Made by a program: the position numbers and the translations under genes. A stretch of 64,000 nucleotides of DNA from assembly GCF_039955095.1 (NCBI RefSeq), contig NZ_CP154878.1, positions 930,001 to 994,000 of the forward strand, read 5' to 3'. The notes under the pieces are model-generated. The model was not told the DNA's origin. It ran no database searches and worked only from the letters and a program-made list of their open reading frames with translations. This document shows positions 10,275 to 19,526 of the stretch, piece after piece (position 1 is the first letter of the stretch; each line of letters begins with the position of its first letter). This DNA comes from Limosilactobacillus sp. WILCCON 0051. GTDB taxonomy: Bacteria > Bacillota > Bacilli > Lactobacillales > Lactobacillaceae.

Positions 10275-10755
10275 AACAAAAAAGAATCAATTGAAAAAAC
10301 AATCGCTGCTGCCATGGTCTTTGATTTTAATCGTTGGTCTGATCATTGTCGATCAAATCGTCAAGCACTGGGTAACCAGCAATATCCCGTTAAATGGCAG
10401 CCGAACGTTCATTCCGGGACTGCTGGATCTGGATAATCTGCATAATACCGGGGCAGCTTGGAGCATGTTGGAAGGTCGGCAGTGGTTTTTTGCGGTCGTA
10501 ACGGTAACTGCAATTATCGTGGTAGCTTATCTGATGTGGAAAAATCGCCGCTCTGCCTGGATGATGACGGGACTTTCGCTGATTATGGCTGGTGCAGTCG
10601 GTAATTTTATCGACCGGCTCAGCCAGGGATACGTGGTCGATATGTTTGCCCTAAAAAACGTCAATTTCCCAGTATTTAACGTTGCCGATGCCTGTTTAAC
10701 GGTTGGCGTGTTTATCATGCTGATCGTAGTTTTGAAAGAGGATGATCACAAATGA
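10261..10755 (+). CDS. lspA: Lipoprotein signal peptidase (signal peptidase II)
   Basis: Membrane aspartyl protease that cleaves prolipoproteins after lipid attachment. The protein is 164 aa with four transmembrane segments. The catalytic Asp pair is visible in GAVGNFIDRLSQGYVVDMF and FNVADACLTVG. LHNTGAAWSML is the conserved periplasmic-side motif. ATG codons at 10261 and 10267 are both possible starts; either is inside the end of ebsA. It overlaps rluD by four bases (ATGA), so translation is coupled. Confidence 0.96.
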   Translation: MNMNKTKKNQLKKQSLLPWSLILIVGLIIVDQIVKHWVTSNIPLNGSRTFIPGLLDLDNLHNTGAAWSMLEGRQWFFAVVTVTAIIVVAYLMWKNRRSAWMMTGLSLIMAGAVGNFIDRLSQGYVVDMFALKNVNFPVFNVADACLTVGVFIMLIVVLKEDDHK

Positions 10756-11672
10756 ACTCAGAACGCCAAATCAAGATTGATGCCGATCTGACCGGCCGCA
10801 TTGACAAGGTTTTGGGCCATTTTCTAAGTGATGTTTCCCGCTCGCAGCTGCAGAAATGGATTGAGGATGGTCACGTTACCGTTAATGGGCAGTCCGTTAA
10901 AACCAAGTACAAGCTTCAAGTGGGCGATATGGTGCGCATCGTACCTGAAGAACCGCAAACCATTGATCTGGAACCAGAAAACATTCCCTTGGATATCGTT
11001 TATGAGGATGATGATGTGATCGTCGTCAATAAACCGGCCGGAATGGTAGTGCATCCCGCGCCTGGGCATCCTGGTCATACGCTGGTCAACGCACTGTTGT
11101 ATCATTCGCCGCTGTCGACGATCAATGGTGAGTTTCGGCCAGGAATCGTCCACCGCATCGACAAGGATACCTCGGGCCTGTTGATGGTGGCCAAAAATGA
11201 TCTGGCACACCGCAGTCTGGCCGCGCAGCTTAAGTCCAAGACCAACCAGCGTGAGTACGTCGCCTTGGTGCATGGCGTGATCAAAGAGGAGCAGGGAACG
11301 ATTGATGCGCCACTGGGTCGTTCCAAAAAAGATCGCAAGAAACAGGCAGTCGTCTTGGATGGCCGTCATGCCGTAACGCATTTTAAGGTACTGAAGCGTT
11401 ATCGGCACTATACGCTGGTCAAATGTCGGCTGGAGACTGGACGAACGCATCAGATTCGCGTTCATATGGCCTATATCGGGCATCCCTTGGCTGGCGATCC
11501 ACTGTATGGGCCACGCAAAACTCTGGCTGGACCGGGACAGTATCTGCATGCTGGTCTGTTGGGCTTTCGGCACCCCCGCAGCGGTCAAGAGATGACGTTT
11601 ACCGCGCCGCTGCCGGACTACTTTACCAAGATGCTTGAACATTTGGACAAAACCGACCGCCGTGATGAATAG
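10752..11672 (+). CDS. rluD: Ribosomal large-subunit pseudouridine synthase, RluD family
   Basis: Isomerises uridines in rRNA. The protein is 306 aa: an N-terminal S4 RNA-binding domain (about residues 15-75, with SRSQLQKWIEDGHVTVNG) and an RluA-type catalytic domain containing HRIDKDTSGLLMVAK with the catalytic Asp (about residue 139). VNKPAGMVVHPAPGH and GRTHQIRVHMAYIGHPLAGD are further family motifs. Overlaps lspA by four bases. In other lactobacilli the lspA-rluD pair is commonly followed by pyrR and pyr genes; here a degenerate carA/carB pair follows 34 bases later. Confidence 0.95.
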   Translation: MNSERQIKIDADLTGRIDKVLGHFLSDVSRSQLQKWIEDGHVTVNGQSVKTKYKLQVGDMVRIVPEEPQTIDLEPENIPLDIVYEDDDVIVVNKPAGMVVHPAPGHPGHTLVNALLYHSPLSTINGEFRPGIVHRIDKDTSGLLMVAKNDLAHRSLAAQLKSKTNQREYVALVHGVIKEEQGTIDAPLGRSKKDRKKQAVVLDGRHAVTHFKVLKRYRHYTLVKCRLETGRTHQIRVHMAYIGHPLAGDPLYGPRKTLAGPGQYLHAGLLGFRHPRSGQEMTFTAPLPDYFTKMLEHLDKTDRRDE

Positions 11673-11706
11673 CTTTGAGGCGGCTTAAAAAGTGAGATGA
11701 GATTGG

Positions 11707-12789
11707 ATGACAGCAAGATATTTGATATTTGAGGATGGCTCCATCTTTGAGGGTGAGGGATTTGGCGCGCCTGCCGTAACTTTTGGCGAGATGGTTTTTA
11801 ATACCAGTATGACGGGATATCAAGAAATCATTACCAACCAAATCTACCATAATCAAATTGTCGTTTTTACCAACCCCAATATTGGCAATTATGGAATTCA
11901 GCGCAATATCTATGAATCGATCGTACCTTCAATCAAAGGCGTCGTCTGCCGTAATTTGGCACCCTTAAAGGAACGGCGTCATGGAACGACTCTGGATCAG
12001 TATTTAAAGCAGATGAATATTCCTGGGGTTACCAACGTTGACACGCGGGCCATCGTGCGGCATCTGCGAAAGGTTGGCCAGCCGATGAAGGGCAGTATCG
12101 TCCCAGTCCCTGATGATCACGCGTTTGATCAGCTGCATGCTACCGTTTTGACCAATCAGCAGGTTGCTCAGGTTGCCACGCCAAAGCCATTTCCCAATCC
12201 AGATATTGGCCGCAGCGTGGTCGTGATTGACTTTGGCCTTAAAAACGGGATCCTAAGGGAGCTTTCGCGGCGCAAGTGCAATGTTACCGTGCTGCCATAT
12301 ACGGCCAGCGTCGATGATATTTTGCGACTGGATCCGGATGGCGTAGTGCTCTCCAGCGGTCCAGGAAACCCTGAATCATTGAAACGGTCAGTCTTGGAAA
12401 TGATTCGGCAGGTTGAGGCTAAGGTCCCCATGTTTGCCATTGGACTGGGGCACGAGCTGTTTGCCCTGGCCAATGGGTGCAAGGTTGAGCGTTTGGCAAC
12501 CGAGCATCACGGTATGAATCATCCAATCCGAGAGATCATCACCGACCATATCGTTTTTGCCTTTCAAGGTGAGGGCTATGTGATTCGGCGCAACTCAGTC
12601 GATCGTTCGCAGCTTTTTATTACCTATGTCGACATGCTTGATGGCACGGTTCAAGGGCTGCGGCATCGTCACTATCCGGCTTTTTCGGTGCAGTTCTTCC
12701 CTGATGGCGCGCCTGGTCCGGATGAAACCAACAATCTTTTTGATGAGTTCATGGATATTATGAAGCAGCGTGAGGAGGGATGGCGATGA
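11707..12789 (+). CDS. CarA-like pseudoenzyme (carbamoyl-phosphate synthase small-subunit paralogue without the catalytic Cys and His)
   Basis: The protein is 360 aa, alignable along its whole length with the CarA at 3,704, for example in IFEDGSIFEGEGFGAPAVTF and MTGYQEIITNQIYHNQIVVF. The glutaminase centre is lost: the nucleophile position reads FAIGLGHELFALANG (Gly for Cys) and the His position reads FSVQFFPDGAPGP (Phe for His). It therefore should not hydrolyse glutamine. The reading frame is intact, has a ribosome site and is coupled to the next gene by an ATGA overlap, arguing against simple decay. It follows rluD by 34 bases, apparently in the lspA operon. Function unknown; a regulatory or scaffold role is inference. 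Confidence 0.9.
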   Translation: MTARYLIFEDGSIFEGEGFGAPAVTFGEMVFNTSMTGYQEIITNQIYHNQIVVFTNPNIGNYGIQRNIYESIVPSIKGVVCRNLAPLKERRHGTTLDQYLKQMNIPGVTNVDTRAIVRHLRKVGQPMKGSIVPVPDDHAFDQLHATVLTNQQVAQVATPKPFPNPDIGRSVVVIDFGLKNGILRELSRRKCNVTVLPYTASVDDILRLDPDGVVLSSGPGNPESLKRSVLEMIRQVEAKVPMFAIGLGHELFALANGCKVERLATEHHGMNHPIREIITDHIVFAFQGEGYVIRRNSVDRSQLFITYVDMLDGTVQGLRHRHYPAFSVQFFPDGAPGPDETNNLFDEFMDIMKQREEGWR

Positions 12790-15290
12790 AAAAGGTTCTT
12801 CTGATTGGGGCCGGCGCCGACAGCATTGAGCATGGCGATGAGCTCGATGCCGCGGCTTTTCAGGTTGCCAGCGTCTTAAAAGAGCAGGGCTGGGAGACGA
12901 TCCTCATTGATGACAATCCATTTTCTTTTACCCTGGATTGTCCTGATGCCATCGATCATGCCTGCATCAAGTCACTGACGGTTGAAAATGTCGTTGCTAC
13001 GATCAAACAGTATCATCCTGACGCAATCTTGCCAACGCTGGGCGGCCGGCGAGCATTTGAGCTGATTCAGGCAGTCAGCGAGACTGGTATTCTGCAGGCA
13101 GATGACATTGAGCTTTTGGGGGTACCTGAAGCCACGATTCGTCAGATCAACAACCCAATGCTGCTGGGCAAGACGCTGCATAATCTCAACGTGCCTACCA
13201 AGGCCATCTCTAAAGTCGATAATTACGTTGATGCACTGGAAATGGTCCAACGGGTCGGCTATCCGATTATCGTGCGCTCCGTCTTACCCAAAGGAGCTGG
13301 CTGGCGTTCGCTGGTACATGATCAAGATGAGCTCAAGCGGGCCGTGGCAACTGGTCTCAGACAGTCACGCTCGGGTCAGATTACGGTTCAGCAGAGTCTG
13401 GCTGGGTTTAAGGAAATCGAGATCGTGGTTTTAAGAGACGGATTCGGGACGATGATGCAGCTGGCATGTGTCGAAGATATCGATCCAATTGGCATTCATG
13501 CTGGCGATTCAATTGCAGTGATTCCGGCCCAGACGCTGCTTGATCGGGAAATTCAAGACATGCGCGATACGGCATTTGCCATAACGCGCAAATTGCGGAT
13601 CGTCGGCGTCAATCACGTTCAGTTCGCGCTTGACCAGGCTAACGGAAAATTCTACGTCATCAAAAACAATCCTTATTTTGACCGCTTGACGGCTTTTGTC
13701 GCAACGGCAACCGGCTATGCCCTGCAGAGCGTCTGTGGCGAATTATATGCCGGCAAGACGCTGCGTGACATTCATCTTGATCACGGCTACTATAAGCACG
13801 CGGCCGTGACGGAACCGGTTATGGATCACGTTGCCGTTCGGATGCCGGTCTGGCCGTTTGCCGAACTGCCCGACGCGGATCGGCAGCTTGGCACGCGCAA
13901 GAAGTCGACGGGGACGATGATTGGCGTCGGGCGCAGTCTGACTGAAGCCATGTTTAAGGCAATCAGTGACTTTCCAAGAATAGAGCAGGATTCGCGGCTG
14001 GCAAAACAGGATCAGCTTTCCGATGATGAGCTGGTGCAGCTGTTGATTCATCCGCATGCCGGTCGTCTGTTTACGCTGTTGGCAGCTTTGCGGCGCGGCT
14101 ACACCGATGATGAGCTGACCGAGCTGACCAAGATCGATGCCTATTACTTTGCCTGTCTGCGTCAGATGCAGGTAATTGAAGATGAGCTCAAGGGCCATCC
14201 TGGCGATGCAAAGCTGTTGGTCAAGGCCAAATACTGCGGCATGAGCGACGAAAGCATTGCTAAGATCTGGCAATGGCCAACGACTAAGGTGGTAGCAATG
14301 CGAGACGAGCATGTCATTCACCGAACCTTCAAGGAGCTGGAACCTTCGGCGGGCGAATTTGACCAGCACACCAACGTCTTTTACTCCACGTATGAAATGG
14401 AGGATGAGGCCAATCCAAGTCCTTCGCCAACCGCAGTCGTTGTGGGTACGGGACCATTGCGGCTGGGCAACGGAACATCCTGTGACTATTTTGTTGCCAA
14501 CACGCTGCGTGAATTGCGCGACCACGGCTATCAGACCGTCATCATCAATGACAATCCCAGCTCAGTAACCTTGGCGCCGATGCTGGCTCGCAAACGCTAT
14601 CTGGAGCCGCTGCAGTCAGAAAACATTCGTGCGGTTTTGGACGTGGAGCATCCTGAAGTCGTATTGATTCCGGCCAGTCGTCATGAATTGATCGACCAGC
14701 TGGGACCAATTGCCAAAAACATCCAGATTGCCGAGATTCCTGAAGATCAGCGCCCAACATCATTAACGGTCGGGGAGCCGCTGGACAGTTTTAACGCGTT
14801 GTTTGACGGTCAGCTCATCTATCCGCTGGGTATTACGGCAGATCTGCAGTCAACCGATGATCTGAGCTATCAGCCGACTGCGCAGCGTTTTCCGGCCCGC
14901 TTGACGCCGCATGATTTTGCTTTGCTGGAAAAGCAAGGTGGTCAGGCTATTAGCGAGCAGAATGCGCCAGGACTTTACCAGGTCGTTTTTGTACACCGTT
15001 TTGATGGTACCTTTAAGCAGCTTTTGGTTCAGCATATGCCATTGCCAGAAATTGCCTTTTTGTCGAAGGTCTTAAAACTGAACCTGCCGGGAATTACGGT
15101 GCGCATGGCATTAGGCCGGCTGGACGGTGATGCCTTGAATGAGGCGCTGGTTCCTAAAGGTGAAACCAAAATGGCAGTCTATCGGGCAGTCTTTCCGTTC
15201 AAGTCGCTGCATCTTGTGCATGAAAAACCAACCATCAACCGGGTTTTGGGTGGTCAGATGCAGTTTTTGAGTGATGATGATTTTGAATAG
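12786..15290 (+). CDS. CarB-like pseudoenzyme (truncated large-subunit paralogue, ATP-grasp motifs eroded)
   Basis: The protein is 834 aa against 1,061 for CarB. The N-terminal ATP-grasp half, the oligomerisation domain (LRRGYTDDELTELTKI) and GIHAGDSI are recognisable. The ATP and metal residues are not kept: the glycine loop GGTGGG reads KGAGWR and EVNPRVSR reads KNNPYFDR. The second half keeps an eroded VVGTGPLRLGNGTSCDY start, then loses most of its ATP-grasp core and ends before the allosteric MGS domain. Start: GGAGG lies seven bases before ATG at 12,786; ATG at 12,780 is too close. No frameshift or internal stop over 2.5 kb suggests selection for another function. Terminator follows. 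Confidence 0.9.
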   Translation: MKKVLLIGAGADSIEHGDELDAAAFQVASVLKEQGWETILIDDNPFSFTLDCPDAIDHACIKSLTVENVVATIKQYHPDAILPTLGGRRAFELIQAVSETGILQADDIELLGVPEATIRQINNPMLLGKTLHNLNVPTKAISKVDNYVDALEMVQRVGYPIIVRSVLPKGAGWRSLVHDQDELKRAVATGLRQSRSGQITVQQSLAGFKEIEIVVLRDGFGTMMQLACVEDIDPIGIHAGDSIAVIPAQTLLDREIQDMRDTAFAITRKLRIVGVNHVQFALDQANGKFYVIKNNPYFDRLTAFVATATGYALQSVCGELYAGKTLRDIHLDHGYYKHAAVTEPVMDHVAVRMPVWPFAELPDADRQLGTRKKSTGTMIGVGRSLTEAMFKAISDFPRIEQDSRLAKQDQLSDDELVQLLIHPHAGRLFTLLAALRRGYTDDELTELTKIDAYYFACLRQMQVIEDELKGHPGDAKLLVKAKYCGMSDESIAKIWQWPTTKVVAMRDEHVIHRTFKELEPSAGEFDQHTNVFYSTYEMEDEANPSPSPTAVVVGTGPLRLGNGTSCDYFVANTLRELRDHGYQTVIINDNPSSVTLAPMLARKRYLEPLQSENIRAVLDVEHPEVVLIPASRHELIDQLGPIAKNIQIAEIPEDQRPTSLTVGEPLDSFNALFDGQLIYPLGITADLQSTDDLSYQPTAQRFPARLTPHDFALLEKQGGQAISEQNAPGLYQVVFVHRFDGTFKQLLVQHMPLPEIAFLSKVLKLNLPGITVRMALGRLDGDALNEALVPKGETKMAVYRAVFPFKSLHLVHEKPTINRVLGGQMQFLSDDDFE

Positions 15291-15291
15291 C

Positions 15292-15336
15292 AATTAAAAG
15301 AACCGGGCAGGTCAGAATGTCCGATTCTTTTAATTT
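15292..15336 (+). terminator. Terminator after the carB-like gene
   Basis: AATTAAAAGAA and TTCTTTTAATT form an 11-bp stem whose 3' arm is itself T-rich, with the run continuing TTTTG. Confidence 0.7.
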
Positions 15337-15388
15337 TGCAAATATTTTTAAATTTGTGAAAAATGCAAAAATATTTGATATTTATTAA

Positions 15389-15402
15389 TGAAAGCGCTTA
15401 AA
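15389..15402 (+). promoter_or_regulatory. cre-like site upstream of the Ldh2-family gene
   Basis: TGAAAGCGCTTAAA matches the cre consensus apart from the penultimate C. It lies about 90 bases before the start codon, and TTATGATTTAATC just downstream may contain the -10 box, so carbon catabolite control by CcpA is plausible. Confidence 0.5.
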
Positions 15403-15477
15403 TTTAGCCGAAAAATATGTTATGATTTAATCATGTTAAGTCGTGAAGCGTTTTATAAACAGAAAGAAGCTTGCAAA

Positions 15478-16614
15478 ATGAATGAAAATAAAGTCGTAAA
15501 ATTTTCCTACGAACAGCTTGATCGTCTTTGCATGGATGCCTTTCAAAAGTTTGGTTTTAACGCGAAACAGGCTGCCATCATTACCGACGTTTTATTAACT
15601 GCCGATATGTATGGTATTCAAAGTCATGGCATGCAGCGAATGGTCCGCTACTATAAGGGAATTCAAAAAGGGACGATGAAAGTTGATGCTAAGCCAGAAA
15701 TCGTTTTTGAAACCCCAGTCTCGGCAGTAGTTGACGGTCATGATGGCATGGGACAGCTTAATGGGCATTTTGCGATGGAACTGGCGATCGCCAAAGCCAA
15801 GAAAGCGGGCGTTGGGATCGTTTCGGTTCGTAATTCCAATCATTACGGCATTGCCGGCTACTATGCCAAAATGGCCGCTAAAGAAGGCATGCTCGGTTTT
15901 TCCTGCACCAACAGCGAGGCTATCATGGTCCCAACGTTTGGCAGACAGGCAATGATCGGCTCCAATCCACAAGCCTGGTGCGTGCCAGCACGACCTTATG
16001 ACTTTTTGTTTGATGCCTCAACGACGGTCGTTACGCGGGGCAAGCTGGAGATGTACAACAAGCTGGATCAGCCATTGCCAGACGGTTGGGCCTTGGATGC
16101 ACAGGGTGAGCCAACCAACGATGCGGCGATGGTCTTGGACAATATCGTTCATAAAAACGGTGGCGGCATCATGCCTTTAGGCGGCAATACGGAAACGCTG
16201 GGGTCGCATAAGGGCTATGGCAATGGGATGGTTGCCGAGATCTTCTCATCGATTCTTTCAATGGGCACAACCTCTGAATCAACCATGCAAAATGGCAAGT
16301 CAGGAATCTGCCACGGCTTTATGGCCATCAATCTCAACGCATTCGGTGATGGCGAGGCGATCAGTGAGCACCTTTCTGAATATCTGCAAAAGCTGCGCGA
16401 TTCTGCTAAGGCAAATGGTCATGACAAGATCTACACACATGGTGAAAAAGAGATCCTGGCCATGGCTGATCGTAAGGCAAACGGGATTCCGGTCATTGAT
16501 AAGACAATGACTGAGGTCAAGGATTTATGCGACTATCTGGATCTGGATTTTGCCGACTACTTTGGCGAATATCAACCGCCAAAAGCTGATAACATGTTTA
16601 CCGGCAACTACTAG
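15478..16614 (+). CDS. Ldh2-family NAD(P)-dependent oxidoreductase (malate/L-lactate/ureidoglycolate dehydrogenase-like)
   Basis: Member of the type-2 malate/L-lactate dehydrogenase family (distinct from Rossmann LDH), acting on a 2-hydroxy acid with NAD(P). The protein is 378 aa. Family landmarks: GIQSHGMQRMVRYY with the catalytic His (about residues 44-57), VVDGHDGMGQLNGHFAM, VSVRNSNHYGIAGYYA and PLGGNTETLGSHKGYG. ATG at 15,478 is preceded by AGAAAG; an upstream in-frame ATG would put the promoter and cre inside the gene. Substrate cannot be told from sequence: lactate, malate and ureidoglycolate are all reported in the family. Ureide genes are not nearby, so a lactate or malate-like acid is more likely. 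Confidence 0.85.
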   Translation: MNENKVVKFSYEQLDRLCMDAFQKFGFNAKQAAIITDVLLTADMYGIQSHGMQRMVRYYKGIQKGTMKVDAKPEIVFETPVSAVVDGHDGMGQLNGHFAMELAIAKAKKAGVGIVSVRNSNHYGIAGYYAKMAAKEGMLGFSCTNSEAIMVPTFGRQAMIGSNPQAWCVPARPYDFLFDASTTVVTRGKLEMYNKLDQPLPDGWALDAQGEPTNDAAMVLDNIVHKNGGGIMPLGGNTETLGSHKGYGNGMVAEIFSSILSMGTTSESTMQNGKSGICHGFMAINLNAFGDGEAISEHLSEYLQKLRDSAKANGHDKIYTHGEKEILAMADRKANGIPVIDKTMTEVKDLCDYLDLDFADYFGEYQPPKADNMFTGNY

Positions 16615-16647
16615 CGACAAGCAGAAGTTTGATCCGACATAAAGTAA

Positions 16648-16695
16648 AAAACAGCGCTGTCTAAGGCCTTGGTTGTGCCTCAGACAGCGCTGTTT
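16648..16695. terminator. Bidirectional terminator between convergent genes
   Basis: AAAACAGCGCTGTCT and AGACAGCGCTGTTT form a long perfect stem with inner AGGC/GCCT pairing, with A-rich and T-rich flanks serving both strands. Confidence 0.9.
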
Positions 16696-16709
16696 GGTTT
16701 AAATTCAGT

Positions 16710-18401
16710 TTAGTTCGGCAGCTTTTTTGGCGTTACCGACAGTGTTTTTTGGCCACGGAAGGTTACAAAACCAGGCTTGGCACCGCTTGGCTTATGCAGG
16801 TTCTTTACCGGCAGATAGTCAACCGGTACGTGGGCAGAGTCGCGCCCCTTCGAGAACCAGGCTGCCAATTGAGCTGCCTGCAGGATCGTTTCTTCGCTAG
16901 GGTTGGGATCCCGAATGACGACATGCGAGCCCGGCATATCCTTGACGTGCAGCCAGATTTCGTTTTTATTGGCCGTTTTAAAACTCAGCCGGTCGTTTTG
17001 CAGATTGTTTTTGCCGACCAAAATGACCGTACCATCAGTGGCATGGAAGACTTCAGGTTTGGAAACGGGAATCTTGCGCTGCTTTTTGCCTTTTTTATGC
17101 TTAGTCTTGATGTATCCCTGCTGCTGGAGCTCAAGGCGAATCTCTTGAACGTCGCTGGGATTGGCCAGGTCGATCTGACTGAGAATCGTTTCAAAATAAT
17201 CGATTTCTTTTTGCGTAATCGCCATCTGTTCGTTGACGTATTTAACTGAGGCTTTGAGCTTGTTATAGCGCGTGAAGTATTTCTGAGCATTGCGAGAAGG
17301 CGACAGATCAGGCTGCAGCGTGATCTTAAGCGGTCGATTCTCATCATAGAAATTAGGCAGCTCAACTGACTGGGCGCCACGGGGAACCTGATGCAGCCAG
17401 GTAGTGAGCAGCTCGCCGCGGATTCGATAGCGGTCAGCGTCAGCAGCATCAGCCAGCTCTTTTTGAAACTTCTTCATCTTGCGCTGATCTTTTTTGAGCT
17501 CATTATGCACGACTTTTAATACCTGACCGGCTAATTCCTTGGTGCGATCAGACTGTGCCTTGTTGACATAGTAGGCATCGAGCAGCTCGGAAAGCGTGGC
17601 AAACGACTGCAGCTTTAACTTTTGGGTGTCAATTGGGGCAAACGCGGCAAAACTGGTCTTGTTTTTTTCGTTGGTAATCAAGACCGGTGTCGGTGACTCA
17701 AAATGACGCAGGAAGGCTTGGTAGGCACTTGGCAGACTGTCGCTGGCCAAAAGCTCGGCCGCCAGTTCCCTAGCAGTTTCCGGTGCCAGTCCCTGATAGC
17801 TGGCCTGCAGTTTTTTGGCAAGCTGAGCCGGATCATCCCTTAGCTCGCGAACCAGGTCAGAATAAATCTGGTTGGGCAGATAGGGATTGAACCGCGGCTG
17901 TTTGGGCGGCATGATGAAGGCTGCTCCCGGTAAAAGCAGGCGGACGCGGTTGACGTCGCTGCCGACATGCTTGATGGCATCAATGATCTTGCCGGTCTTG
18001 GCATTAACCAGCGTAACGTTGCTGTGGCGCGCCATGATTTCGACCATCATTACCAGCTCCAATGGGTCGCCCAGCTCATCTAAAGTCGAGAAGGTCAGCT
18101 TAACGATCCGGTCGTTTTCAATCTGGGCGACTTCTTTCACCAGCGCTCCTTCCAGATATTTGCGCATGGTCATGGCGAAATTGCTGGGGACAGCGGGATT
18201 TTGATAAGGAATCTGCGTGATCTGAATGCGTGGGTAGGATGGATTGGCCGAGATCAGCAGTGAGTAGTTATGGCGATTGGCGCGGATTACCATCACCATT
18301 TCGGCAGGGTAGGGCTGGTTGACCTTGGAAACGCGGCCGCCCTGCAGCGTTTGATTCAGCTCGTGAACCATGGCATGAGTAAAGAAACCGTCAAATGGCA
18401 T
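16710..18401 (-). CDS. rqcH: RqcH (NFACT family, ribosome-quality-control; formerly fibronectin-binding protein FbpA)
   Basis: Binds obstructed 50S subunits carrying peptidyl-tRNA and recruits tRNA-Ala to add C-terminal alanine tails that mark the chain for degradation. The protein is 563 aa. The NFACT-N domain begins MPFDGFFTHAMVHELNQTL; coiled-coil segments follow (about residues 285-430); the C-terminal NFACT-R domain has EIWLHVKDMPGSHVVIRDP. ATG at 18,401 is preceded by AAAGGAGGAACGCAAAA, a strong ribosome site. The FbpA name reflects an older adhesion assay; cytoplasmic RqcH is the established function in Bacillus. Single gene, with a terminator shared with its convergent neighbour. Confidence 0.95.
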   Translation of the reverse strand: MPFDGFFTHAMVHELNQTLQGGRVSKVNQPYPAEMVMVIRANRHNYSLLISANPSYPRIQITQIPYQNPAVPSNFAMTMRKYLEGALVKEVAQIENDRIVKLTFSTLDELGDPLELVMMVEIMARHSNVTLVNAKTGKIIDAIKHVGSDVNRVRLLLPGAAFIMPPKQPRFNPYLPNQIYSDLVRELRDDPAQLAKKLQASYQGLAPETARELAAELLASDSLPSAYQAFLRHFESPTPVLITNEKNKTSFAAFAPIDTQKLKLQSFATLSELLDAYYVNKAQSDRTKELAGQVLKVVHNELKKDQRKMKKFQKELADAADADRYRIRGELLTTWLHQVPRGAQSVELPNFYDENRPLKITLQPDLSPSRNAQKYFTRYNKLKASVKYVNEQMAITQKEIDYFETILSQIDLANPSDVQEIRLELQQQGYIKTKHKKGKKQRKIPVSKPEVFHATDGTVILVGKNNLQNDRLSFKTANKNEIWLHVKDMPGSHVVIRDPNPSEETILQAAQLAAWFSKGRDSAHVPVDYLPVKNLHKPSGAKPGFVTFRGQKTLSVTPKKLPN

Positions 18402-18643
18402 TTTTGCGTTCCTCCTTTGTTTTGCATAACTAATCTATTATAACGTTGATTGTCATCTAAAACCAAATCAGACCGCCGATTTATGAAATTAAGGCAACCG
18501 GAATTACTGGATAATTGGTTTTGTGAGTTGAATGTGCTATCCTATTAAAATGCAGACCTTGTTTTGAGGCCGGCAGTTTTTAACATGCTATTATTTTTCT
18601 AAAATATTATTTTAAATCTGCAATCATACTGGAGGAAAACTAA

Positions 18644-19522
18644 ATGAAAATCGCGGTTGTAACCGACAGTACCGCTTATTTAACCCCACAAGAAGCTGCG
18701 GAGAATCAGATTACGGTAGTGCCGATTCCATTGGTGATCGACGGCCAGAGCTATCAAGAAGGCGTCGACATTACGACTGAAGAATTTTACGATAAACTGG
18801 CTCATTCAAAGTCATTTCCAAGTACCTCGCAGCCATCAATCGGTCTTTTGATGGAAACCTATCAAAAACTGGCTGATGAAGGCTACGATGCCGTTATCAG
18901 CATTCATCTGACCAAGGCAATCTCAGGCCTGCTCAACACGATCACGCAGATTGCTCAAGACATGCAGGATACGATTAAGATCATCCCGTTTGATTCGCAC
19001 TTGACGGTCAAGATGATGGGCTATCTGGCCTTGGAAGCCGCTCAGTTGGCACAGGCAGGTGATGATCTGGATGATATCTTAAAGAAGCTGCGCGAATATC
19101 AGGATACGTTCAATAATGTCTTTGTCGTTGACGATCTGCAGAACCTGGTGCGGGGCGGTCGACTTTCCAATGCGTCGGCTTTTATCGGCTCAATTCTAAA
19201 GATCAAGCCGCTTTTGACAATGCACACGCAAAACTATGCCATTGAAGCGTTTGAAAAGGTGCGCTCAATGAAAAAGGCCAAGGCGCGCTGTGAACAGATC
19301 TTTGACGAGGACTTGGCCAAGCTCGACTATCCGGTACGGGCAATGGTGCTGCATGCCAATTGTCCTGAAGAAGGGCAAAAATGGCTGGACAAGCTGCAGG
19401 CTGATCACCCCGACATTCGCTTTGAATTGAGTTACTTTGGCCCAGTAATCGGCGTCCACCTGGGGCAAGGCGCGCTGGCACTGGCTTGGATGCAGGATAC
19501 GGCTAAAAAGCCACTGGACTAA
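18644..19522 (+). CDS. degV: DegV family fatty-acid-binding protein (FakB-like), second copy
   Basis: The protein is 292 aa. It starts KIAVVTDSTAYLTPQEAAE and has the motif SFPSTSQPSIGLL near residue 63; VDDLQNLVRGGRLSNASAFIG and the C-terminal VIGVHLGQGALALAW loop complete the fatty-acid binding fold. It is only distantly similar to the copy at 1,847, so the two probably prefer different acyl chains, as FakB1 and FakB2 do. GGAGG lies nine bases before the ATG. Five bases separate it from the next gene, so the two are probably one operon. The 240 bases upstream hold no gene. Confidence 0.92.
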   Translation: MKIAVVTDSTAYLTPQEAAENQITVVPIPLVIDGQSYQEGVDITTEEFYDKLAHSKSFPSTSQPSIGLLMETYQKLADEGYDAVISIHLTKAISGLLNTITQIAQDMQDTIKIIPFDSHLTVKMMGYLALEAAQLAQAGDDLDDILKKLREYQDTFNNVFVVDDLQNLVRGGRLSNASAFIGSILKIKPLLTMHTQNYAIEAFEKVRSMKKAKARCEQIFDEDLAKLDYPVRAMVLHANCPEEGQKWLDKLQADHPDIRFELSYFGPVIGVHLGQGALALAWMQDTAKKPLD

Positions 19523-19526
19523 GCCT

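Noticed and set aside
10824..11642. Large open frame on the minus strand opposite rluD
   Set aside because: Shadow of rluD with no ribosome site and unusual composition; the plus-strand gene is certain.
15388..15477. Upstream in-frame ATG codons extending the Ldh2-family gene
   Set aside because: They would include the cre-like site and the promoter region in the coding sequence; ATG at 15,478 has a ribosome site.
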